DNA of 32,040 nt from UBA2450 sp045132035 (GTDB lineage: Bacteria > Bacillota_I > Bacilli_A > RFN20 > CAG-826), in the NCBI GenBank assembly GCA_045132035.1, contig JBGURM010000098.1, forward strand, positions 1 through 32,040. The letters run 5' to 3'. The position numbers were made by a program, and so were the translations under genes. The notes under the pieces are model-generated. The model saw nothing but the letters and a program-made list of their open reading frames with translations, did no database searches and was not told the DNA's origin. Position 1 is the stretch's first letter; every line of letters begins with the position of its first letter. Positions 26,038-32,040 of the stretch are shown one piece after another.

Positions 26038-26877
26038 ATGAAAAATTTGTTTGCAGATGCGTTTGCAGATCCATCAAAAGATTATGCTTATAATTTGCTC
26101 TATCATGACTTCCCAATTTTACACAACCACAATTATTGGGAATTTTTAATTGTCTTATCCGGAGAATATAAGCACACAATCAACGGCAAAGAAGAATTAA
26201 TCAATCGCGGACAAATAATTGTTGTCAAACCTGATGATTATCATATGCTTGTTCAAAACAGTAAATCTGCTTCTCACCTAAACATTATGGCGAAGTGCGA
26301 AGCTATTGAAAAATGGGCAAGAAATTATTCTGACGCATTTTACGAAAGTTTATTTAAAGGCGAAATCAATATTTCAATGAGCGATGTCTATATCAACAAA
26401 ATTGAGACATATTGTTTGCTTTATAACAATTCAGACGAACAGAAACAACAATTAATCATGAATTACATAACTAGTTTGATTTTAACAACAGTCATTGATC
26501 AATTCTTTAACGTTGTTGACGATAAACCAAAGTGGCTTTTAGATTTAATTGCAGAGATGCACCGTCAAGAAAATATTTCTTGGACTGTGTCAGACGTTGT
26601 TAGCTATTCAAACTTCAGTCACGTACACTTAATTAGAGAATTTAAGAAATATTTTGATTGCTCAATCGTTGAATATTTAAGAAAGGTCAAAATATCATTC
26701 GCAACAGATTATTTAAAGCACTCAAACTTAAGCATTTCAGAAATATCGTTTTTGCTCGGCTTTTCTTCCGTATCCCATTTAAATCACATTTTTAAAGAGA
26801 CAACTGGAAAAACACCACTCCAATATCGAAAAGACTATTTGTCAAAAAAAGGAAAAGCTGCTCGTGACACGCTTTAA
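26038..26877 (+). CDS. AraC-family regulator with N-terminal cupin domain
   Basis: 279 residues from the ATG at 26038. An upstream ATG at 25981 would add 19 hydrophobic residues not expected in the family; neither start has a Shine-Dalgarno site. The N-terminal half is a sugar-sensing cupin (HNHNYWEFLIVLSGE...INGKEEL...VKPDDYHML). The C-terminus has two helix-turn-helix motifs: WTVSDVVSYSNFSHVHLIREFK and LSISEISFLLGFSSVSHLNHIFKETTGKTPLQYRK. It is divergent from the GH130 operon and overlaps the following esterase-like gene by 14 bases. It most likely activates the mannoside or rhamnoside genes in response to a sugar. Confidence 0.88.
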   Translation: MKNLFADAFADPSKDYAYNLLYHDFPILHNHNYWEFLIVLSGEYKHTINGKEELINRGQIIVVKPDDYHMLVQNSKSASHLNIMAKCEAIEKWARNYSDAFYESLFKGEINISMSDVYINKIETYCLLYNNSDEQKQQLIMNYITSLILTTVIDQFFNVVDDKPKWLLDLIAEMHRQENISWTVSDVVSYSNFSHVHLIREFKKYFDCSIVEYLRKVKISFATDYLKHSNLSISEISFLLGFSSVSHLNHIFKETTGKTPLQYRKDYLSKKGKAARDTL

Positions 26878-27775
26878 TAGTGACGCTACAATACAAGATG
26901 TATTAAACGATAAGGAGTTAAAAGAATACTCTGAATTTTTTTATTATAAATTTCCATTAGATATTAATAGCAAGAGAATTGACGACACCAGTTGGTATGC
27001 TAGAGAAGCAATTAATTGGTTTTATGAGAAAAAGGTTGAGAAAAAAACCTCAATCATACGCTTTAATAAACACAACAAAGACGTTAATTTAATTCAAATA
27101 TCACATAAGAAAGCCACTAAATTTGCGTTTATTGTTTCTGGAGGAGGCTTCGTTTGTATCGATACTGCTCACGAAGGAATCCCAATTGCAAAAGAACTAT
27201 ATGAAAAAGGATATGACATCTTTTTATTAACATATCGATTAAATGAAAACGCTAAGTTAAATAAAACAACCATCGACATCAATGACGCTATTTCATATAT
27301 CGTTAAAAACAAAACCAAACTAAATGTTGATGCTAAAGATTTTCTTTTAGTTGGAGGATCTGCAGGCGCATATATCGCATCTTCCTATTGTTCAAATAAT
27401 AGAGGATACATCAAACGCTACAACCCAAAACCAAAATGTCTATGCCTCCTCTATCCAATCGTTGACTTTCATATGCCTGAGAGCAATATCAAAGAAATCG
27501 TTATCGGACCAAACCCATCTAAATATCTAATTAATAAATATTCTGTTATCAATCACACATCCACATTCCCTCCAACATTTATTGTTCATAGTAAAGATGA
27601 TGACTGTGTTCCTGTGTCCCAATCAGAAGCATTGCACAAATCTTTAAACAAAAACAATATAAGAAACCAGCTCCTTTTATATGAAACTGGTAAACATGGT
27701 TGGGGAATAGGAAAAAAACTTGAACCAGAATCATGGCTTGAATTGTTTTATAAGTTTATTTTAGATATTGAATGA
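26864..27775 (+). CDS. Alpha/beta-hydrolase, putative carbohydrate esterase
   Basis: 303 residues, GTG start inside the regulator gene (14-base overlap). The fold is an alpha/beta-hydrolase of the HSL/acetyl-esterase type: oxyanion motif SGGGF, nucleophile elbow GGSAG, acid in HSKDDDCVPV and catalytic His in GKHGWG. There is no signal peptide, so it acts in the cytoplasm. The first 60 residues carry a TIxDVLNDKELKEYSEFFYY segment also found in the paralogue at 30321-31250. Its neighbours suggest removal of acyl groups from imported sugars, but no substrate is shown. Its last 20 bases overlap the end of the convergent rhamnosidase gene. Confidence 0.8.
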   Translation: MTRFNSDATIQDVLNDKELKEYSEFFYYKFPLDINSKRIDDTSWYAREAINWFYEKKVEKKTSIIRFNKHNKDVNLIQISHKKATKFAFIVSGGGFVCIDTAHEGIPIAKELYEKGYDIFLLTYRLNENAKLNKTTIDINDAISYIVKNKTKLNVDAKDFLLVGGSAGAYIASSYCSNNRGYIKRYNPKPKCLCLLYPIVDFHMPESNIKEIVIGPNPSKYLINKYSVINHTSTFPPTFIVHSKDDDCVPVSQSEALHKSLNKNNIRNQLLLYETGKHGWGIGKKLEPESWLELFYKFILDIE

Positions 27776-29612
27776 CACCAGAAAACATATGGTGATTCAT
27801 TGATAAGGACCATGTTTCACCAAACGTTTCATATAATGAAGTCGCGCCTTCATCAATCCAAACCTTAAAAGACGGAGGTTCTTCATTACAAATCATTTTA
27901 TATATAAGGTCATCTCTTTTATTTTTGGATAATGCGTTAAATAAATACTGGAAACCAAACATTCCTACGTCAAAATGATTATTTGATTTTTTAATGTCGT
28001 CAAGCAATACATTGAGGTTCTCTTCTCTATTACCAATATCTAATGATAAAAGCACAGAAGGAATTGTTTGCCCTTCGTTTTTATATGAGAGCAATTTCTT
28101 TTTTCGAATTAGTAAATCTTTTTTATATTGTTCGCTCCCAGTCAATTCGAAAAGCATTTTGCCAAATAGATACATATATGTTTCTATAACGAAAGACACA
28201 GGCGTTTTTGGATGGTTTGTTGATCCGGTCCAATCTCCAAGAAAGAAATAACCCGAACCAATGTTCTTCTTAACGAATCGATAATACTTTTTAATTTGAG
28301 TAATGTTATTATCAAATAATGATAAATCATTATATTGTTTAAAGAACAAATACGGCAAAGTGATAATAATCCCACCACAAAGCGGTCCATATTCATAACC
28401 CCAATTAGGAGAAGGTGCAATACCTGGGACGTTGCCTTCTTTATTTTGTGAATCAAGAACATCTCTATATACCTTTGTTAGTAGTTCTTTTGCATCAAAA
28501 TATTTCACAATAACAGGTAGGGATGCGGATAAATCGTTCAACCAATTCAACTTTTCGCGTGTTGGGCAATCAGTAAAACCATAATATGTATTTGATATAA
28601 TCGAGTTGATTCCAGCGTCAAATATTTTTTGATAGACACCTCTTAGATGATGATTTGGACCTATATATTGAATGTCTTGATGAACAAAAATAGCTTCTAT
28701 GGAAATGTTATTGATATCACTAATTCCCGTGACTTCTACATATCTAAATCCGTGGTAAGTAAATTTTGGTTTATATGTGAAGGTTGAGCCATCTGTAATA
28801 ACGGTATCGAATTGAAACGGTTCATCTTTTTGGTAACAATTCAAATTGTGTAAATCAATTTCTCCGTTTTCATCAATGTCTTCCGCGTGTTGGAAAGCAA
28901 TTTCGTGGTTCGCTTTTTCAGTTATTCTTGCGTTGACATATCCAGAGATATTCTTCCCAAAATCAAAAACATATCCTTTTTTGCTTTTTGTTACATTAAT
29001 AGGAGAAAGATGTTCAAACTCCTTAATAGGTGGACATTTGTTTTCAACTATTCTTCCTTTAGGAGGATTGTTAATGAACACTGCGTTGCTCCACTTTGAA
29101 TCATCAAATGATAATGACGCGAATGGAATATATTTTCTTTGGTCGAGAATCTCACCAGCTCTTAATTCGTTATAAATCAAGTATGGTGAGTAAGATACTT
29201 TAAATTTATTATCACTCTTAAGAATGGTTCTTTTATCAGCAGAAAGTCTAATGAAAAGACACTTTTCGCCTCTCCAATGCGCTCGATTAATCTTCCAAAC
29301 TGTCTCTAATGATTCATTATAAAAACCATTGCCAAGTTCAACAGCAATCACATTTTTTCCTTTTTTAATAAAAGGAGTTACATCATATTCATCTAAATAT
29401 AACGTCTTAGAATAATCACTATTCACAGTGCATAAGACATTATCAGTAATCTTTTGACCGTTTATATAATAAACCGCTATGCCGAGTCCAATGACATGTA
29501 ATGTGTATTTGTGATTGATATTTCTAAGCGTAAAAGAACGTCTTAATAGTAGAGACGTTGATTTAGACGATGGTGTGATTCTTTCATCAATGCCAATAAA
29601 TTTATTGTTCAT
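27756..29612 (-). CDS. GH78-type alpha-L-rhamnosidase
   Basis: 618 residues from the ATG at 29612, placed one base after the isomerase stop; a TTG seven codons earlier is less likely. N-terminal beta domains (rhamnosidase N and concanavalin-like) contain YYINGQKI and VIAVELGNGFYN. The (alpha/alpha)6 barrel carries DCPTREKLNWLND: Asp, Glu (+5) and Asp (+12) keep the spacing of the catalytic acids in characterised GH78 enzymes. GATSLYETFGE near the C-terminus supplies the usual second Glu. It is shorter than the common 900-1000 residues and has no signal peptide, so it probably works on imported rhamnosides. It forms an operon with the upstream isomerase. Confidence 0.85.
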   Translation of the reverse strand: MNNKFIGIDERITPSSKSTSLLLRRSFTLRNINHKYTLHVIGLGIAVYYINGQKITDNVLCTVNSDYSKTLYLDEYDVTPFIKKGKNVIAVELGNGFYNESLETVWKINRAHWRGEKCLFIRLSADKRTILKSDNKFKVSYSPYLIYNELRAGEILDQRKYIPFASLSFDDSKWSNAVFINNPPKGRIVENKCPPIKEFEHLSPINVTKSKKGYVFDFGKNISGYVNARITEKANHEIAFQHAEDIDENGEIDLHNLNCYQKDEPFQFDTVITDGSTFTYKPKFTYHGFRYVEVTGISDINNISIEAIFVHQDIQYIGPNHHLRGVYQKIFDAGINSIISNTYYGFTDCPTREKLNWLNDLSASLPVIVKYFDAKELLTKVYRDVLDSQNKEGNVPGIAPSPNWGYEYGPLCGGIIITLPYLFFKQYNDLSLFDNNITQIKKYYRFVKKNIGSGYFFLGDWTGSTNHPKTPVSFVIETYMYLFGKMLFELTGSEQYKKDLLIRKKKLLSYKNEGQTIPSVLLSLDIGNREENLNVLLDDIKKSNNHFDVGMFGFQYLFNALSKNKRDDLIYKMICNEEPPSFKVWIDEGATSLYETFGETWSLSMNHHMFSGVIQYLK

Positions 29613-29613
29613 T

Positions 29614-30192
29614 TTATTCAGGCTTCTTATCAAAGTCTAAAGTAAGATCATAGTCACCTAGTTTATGGACTTTGAAACCGTTTTTCTTATATTCATCATA
29701 ATTAAAGGCTTCAAGTTCATCAATTGCAAGTTTATGAAATTCATAAAAATTGTGCCACCACTCCCATCCAGATCCTAGATAATTACTTAAATAGGCATCT
29801 GCAATATCACACGCTGTTTGAGGAGCAACATAAAAGGCTCCCATAGCTAAAACATTAACTCCGTTACCAGTAATAGCTCTAAGAGCGGCCGGAAGAGATT
29901 CGACAACCCCAGCGTGAACGTGTGGACATTTAGAAGCCGCAATATGGATTCCCATTCCAGTACCACAGAACACTAATGCTCTTTCATAGTTACCTTCTGA
30001 AATCTCTGCGCCAACTCTAAGTCCAACTCTATGGAACATCAAATCAGTGTCGTTTGGATCACTATCTTTTTTGACACCTAAATCAAGGATTTCCCATCCC
30101 TTTTTTCTTAAGTGTTCACAAACAACTTCTTTAAGTGGATAACCAGCAAAATCAGCGCCAACAACTAATTGCTTATCTTTTACCATTTTCAT
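29614..30192 (-). CDS. RpiB/LacAB-family sugar-phosphate isomerase
   Basis: 192 residues from the ATG at 30192, with GAGGTG six bases upstream; the open frame continues 23 codons further but without a ribosome site. It matches the RpiB/LacA/LacB family: VGADFAGYPLKE near the start, the signature FCGTGMGIHIAASK (C76 to G81) and NGVNVLAMGA. The usual SDHAG motif reads ADFAG, so the conserved His is replaced by Phe; the protein is also about 40 residues longer than ribose 5-phosphate isomerase B. This suggests another phosphorylated sugar as substrate. Being in an operon with a rhamnosidase and near a rhamnulokinase-like gene, it may serve deoxy-sugar or pentose breakdown. Confidence 0.82.
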   Translation of the reverse strand: MKMVKDKQLVVGADFAGYPLKEVVCEHLRKKGWEILDLGVKKDSDPNDTDLMFHRVGLRVGAEISEGNYERALVFCGTGMGIHIAASKCPHVHAGVVESLPAALRAITGNGVNVLAMGAFYVAPQTACDIADAYLSNYLGSGWEWWHNFYEFHKLAIDELEAFNYDEYKKNGFKVHKLGDYDLTLDFDKKPE

Positions 30193-30233
30193 AACATGCA
30201 CCTCGTAATTACATTTTACACTCAAAAAACATT

Positions 30234-30262
30234 GTTGATTATCACATATAAAAGTAAACAAC
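30234..30262. promoter_or_regulatory. Imperfect inverted repeat in divergent intergenic region
   Basis: GTTGATTAT (30234-30242) and GTAAACAAC (30254-30262) are inverted copies with 7 of 9 matches, spaced by 11 bases, between the isomerase operon and the second esterase-like gene. A site for a regulator of both is possible. Confidence 0.3.
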
Positions 30263-30300
30263 TATATGATAAAAATGAGCACATTCGTTTTTTGTCGTAG

Positions 30301-30309
30301 TGATACAAT
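30301..30309 (+). promoter_or_regulatory. Extended -10 promoter of the second esterase-like gene
   Basis: TGATACAAT fits the extended form TGnTATAAT with one mismatch. The ATG at 30321 is only 11 bases beyond it, so the mRNA would be leaderless or nearly so, in keeping with the missing ribosome site. Confidence 0.4.
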
Positions 30310-30320
30310 ATAGTTAAAAT

Positions 30321-31250
30321 ATGAAGCAGTATTTTAACGAAAAGACCACGATTATCGACTTAGTTAACGATAAAGATGTAGGCAAATATATGCCATTTTT
30401 ATATTATCCAAAAAGATATCTTGATAACGTTATTGATCAAACACTAACTCAAACAGCAAGATATGGTTTAGATGGCTTTAATTTTTTCAAAGAAAAAGTA
30501 ATTGAAGGAAATGTTAAACAATTCTTTGTTAACAAAGAAAAACCAGACGTTTCAATCATTCATATAAGCCATAACAATAATTCCAAAGTTATCTTTGTTT
30601 TATCTGGTGGAGGACTATATTCTGTATGTCACGGTATAGAAGGCCTTCCAATCGCCTCAAAACTTTTTGATAAAGGCTACGATATATTATTATTAACTTA
30701 TTCAATCGATGATGGGGCGTATAAAAACGGACCACTAGATGATTTATCATCCGCGATTCGCTTTTGTTTAAAACACGAACAAGAGTTACATATTGATATG
30801 GACAACTATATTGTTTTAGGCGCTAGCGCGGCAGGATTTGTAGCTGGTCACTTTGGGACAACTTTGAATGGTTATATTAAATATGATTTACCAAAACCCG
30901 GACTTCTCGCTTTGATATATCCAGTAATAAATTTAAGAACATGTTTAAATGAACAAACCGCCATTTATTGTTTGAGGAGAGAATATAGTGAAACCAATCT
31001 CCATAATTGGAGTGTAGATGAAATTGTCGATAGTAACTATCCAAGAACATTCATTATCCACTGTGAAGATGATCCAATCGTCACATTTGAAAACGCTCAG
31101 AGAATGGTTAATTCCTTAAATAAATATAAAGTTCTTCACTTTTTTAAATCATATAAAACAGGTGGACATGGTTGGAGCATAGCGAGCGAAGAATCCGCAA
31201 GAGGATGGGTAGATTTACTCATTGATTACTATGAACAAAAAGAAAAGTAA
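30321..31250 (+). CDS. Alpha/beta-hydrolase, paralogue of 26864-27775
   Basis: 309 residues, cytoplasmic. Same architecture as the hydrolase at 26864-27775: N-terminal TTIIDLVNDKDVGKYMPFLYY, oxyanion motif LSGGGLY, nucleophile elbow GASAAG, acid in HCEDDPIV and catalytic His in GGHGWS. The order of blocks is collinear through the whole length, so the two arose by duplication. Putative carbohydrate esterase; substrate unknown. It lacks a Shine-Dalgarno site and starts close to an extended -10 box. It overlaps the following small gene by 20 bases. Confidence 0.8.
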   Translation: MKQYFNEKTTIIDLVNDKDVGKYMPFLYYPKRYLDNVIDQTLTQTARYGLDGFNFFKEKVIEGNVKQFFVNKEKPDVSIIHISHNNNSKVIFVLSGGGLYSVCHGIEGLPIASKLFDKGYDILLLTYSIDDGAYKNGPLDDLSSAIRFCLKHEQELHIDMDNYIVLGASAAGFVAGHFGTTLNGYIKYDLPKPGLLALIYPVINLRTCLNEQTAIYCLRREYSETNLHNWSVDEIVDSNYPRTFIIHCEDDPIVTFENAQRMVNSLNKYKVLHFFKSYKTGGHGWSIASEESARGWVDLLIDYYEQKEK

Positions 31251-31743
31251 TTTAATAATTGGTTTATTGTTAACATCTGGTTTTGTGTTAAGCATCGTTT
31301 TTTCAACAAACCACGAAGATGTTTTATTCTCAAGAAAAACAGTATCCAAATATTTTAGTGGTTTAACTATTCATAATGTATCAAATAATTCAGCGACAAT
31401 TTCTTTCACTCAAAGTCGAACAAAACTATCACATAATTTAATTGAAGAATTAATAAATTACGGGGTTTCTTACATTGAATTTGATATTGTTGTTCCAAAC
31501 AATAGTGAGGTTCAATCAATCGTTACTTGTTGGTTTGGCGGACCAAACAACACTGATGTGACATATAGTGACGAAGGAACATTCTTTAAAGACGAGAACA
31601 ATATTATTCATGCGGTCTATTATGCGAATAGGTTTAACCAAGCTTATGATATTGAAATGGTTTCTCGAGATATTAATGGCTACTCAGGAAACGATATTAA
31701 TCTAGCTAATGCGACAATTAAAAACTTTGTCTTCCACTATTAA
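31231..31743 (+). CDS. Small membrane-anchored or secreted protein, unknown function
   Basis: 170 residues from the ATG at 31231 (a TTG at 31222 is also in frame). The start lies inside the end of the hydrolase gene, so it is probably translationally coupled. Lysines and a hydrophobic stretch (LIIGLLLTSGFVLSIVF) form a signal peptide or N-terminal anchor; there is no lipobox cysteine. The rest is rich in Asn, Ser and Thr with alternating beta-like pattern (YIEFDIVVPNNSEVQSIVTCW, ATIKNFVFHY) and could be one beta-sandwich domain. I do not recognise the family. The neighbours suggest a surface partner in rhamnoside use. Confidence 0.6.
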   Translation: MNKKKSNLIIGLLLTSGFVLSIVFSTNHEDVLFSRKTVSKYFSGLTIHNVSNNSATISFTQSRTKLSHNLIEELINYGVSYIEFDIVVPNNSEVQSIVTCWFGGPNNTDVTYSDEGTFFKDENNIIHAVYYANRFNQAYDIEMVSRDINGYSGNDINLANATIKNFVFHY

Positions 31744-31777
31744 TTTTATTAGAAGATTAATCGTGTACATAAAAAAC

Positions 31778-31807
31778 AAAAAAAGATAACTTATAGTTAT
31801 CCTTTTT
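31778..31807. terminator. Bidirectional intrinsic terminator
   Basis: GATAACT-TAT-AGTTATC (31785-31801) forms a perfect 7-bp hairpin with an A-run before it and CTTTTT after it, so it works on both strands between the convergent small secreted protein gene and the kinase gene. Confidence 0.8.
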
Positions 31808-32040
31808 ATAATTCTTTATTCACTTTCATTTGAATTTTTATGTTTCCTAACGCTGTTGCTTCTATTGGCAACGCAACTACTTCTAGACCGGTGTATTCTT
31901 TAACTAAATTATTAAGATATTTATTTTTTGCACCGCCACCAATAATATAAATTGAATCGTATTTTTTGTTGGTGATTCTTTCTAATTCATCAATAGCTTT
32001 CTTATAGGAAACTGCCATTGAACGATAAACAGAACTTATT
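31806..32040 (-). CDS. FGGY-family kinase, probable rhamnulokinase (5' part outside window)
   Basis: Partial; only the last 77 residues are visible and the gene continues past the right edge. The visible part contains YIIGGGAKNKYLNNLVKEYTG and the block LPIEATALGNIKIQM, the C-terminal ATP-site signature of FGGY sugar kinases. GGGxxNxxLNxLxxxxTG followed by PxEATAxGN is closest to rhamnulokinases, and a rhamnosidase gene lies nearby. Xylulokinase or another FGGY member remains possible. It ends in the bidirectional terminator. Confidence 0.7.
   Translation of the reverse strand, partial: ISSVYRSMAVSYKKAIDELERITNKKYDSIYIIGGGAKNKYLNNLVKEYTGLEVVALPIEATALGNIKIQMKVNKEL

Noticed and set aside
28846..29175. 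109-codon open frame on the plus strand inside the rhamnosidase gene
   Set aside because: It lies fully within a strong GH78 gene on the other strand, has no ribosome site and no recognisable domain.
1..32040. Mycoplasma-type code with TGA as tryptophan
   Set aside because: TGA closes several clear genes in operon overlaps (ATGA) and tryptophan is encoded by TGG throughout.

Overview
The window reads as chromosome from a low-GC, fermentative, strictly anaerobic Bacillota, most likely a gut or rumen Bacilli lineage (Erysipelotrichales, RF39 or RFN20-like). The reasons are an A+T-rich sequence, AGGAGG-type ribosome sites, an [FeFe]-hydrogenase cluster, CUT1 sugar transport with lipoprotein binding proteins, a DUF624-like membrane protein, and secreted proteins built from Big_2 and CxxC modules. 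TGA is used as a stop (for example at 16751 and 19837) and tryptophan is TGG, so the mycoplasma code does not apply. No rRNA or tRNA is present to fix the taxonomy.

Region 1 (1-3887, minus strand) is a four-gene [FeFe]-hydrogenase operon whose gene order and domain content match hfsABCD: a thioredoxin-like [2Fe-2S] protein, a PAS-linked hydrogenase-like sensor, a SpoIIE/PP2C-type phosphatase and a ferredoxin-type hydrogenase that runs off the left edge. Divergent from it (4101-5837) is a bacterial GH3-family adenylating enzyme.

Region 2 (5838-6872) has no intact gene. It holds the C-terminal stub of a proteasome/HslV-like Ntn-hydrolase (minus), cut off exactly where a roughly 570-nt, highly structured, GNRA-rich RNA begins (plus strand, 6003-6575, own terminator). 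A 10-bp direct repeat flanks this RNA. Next to it is a non-autonomous remnant of an IS200/IS605-type element with a series of hairpins. The RNA has the size and host range of the ROOL class of large ornate RNAs, but I cannot confirm the class by sequence alone.

Region 3 (6873-25939, minus strand) is a large glycan-use locus. In transcription order it is: GH130 mannoside phosphorylase, a compact ABC ATPase, a DUF624-like membrane protein, a sugar-binding lipoprotein, two CUT1 permeases, a 1029-residue secreted Ig-like protein, a DUF4838 lipoprotein, a Big_2 lipoprotein, a lipoprotein with CxxC repeats, and a cytoplasmic GH38 alpha-mannosidase. Alpha-mannosidase plus GH130 phosphorylase suggests import of mannose-rich oligosaccharides, possibly N-glycan-derived, and their breakdown inside the cell. 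The two lipoproteins at 9407-14861 share a repeated beta-rich module.

Region 4 (26038-32040) holds an AraC-type regulator and an alpha/beta hydrolase (plus); a GH78 alpha-L-rhamnosidase and an RpiB/LacAB-type isomerase (minus); a second, paralogous alpha/beta hydrolase and a small membrane-anchored or secreted protein (plus); and, after a bidirectional terminator, the C-terminal end of a rhamnulokinase-like FGGY kinase (minus). This points to rhamnoside catabolism with esterases that may remove acyl groups.
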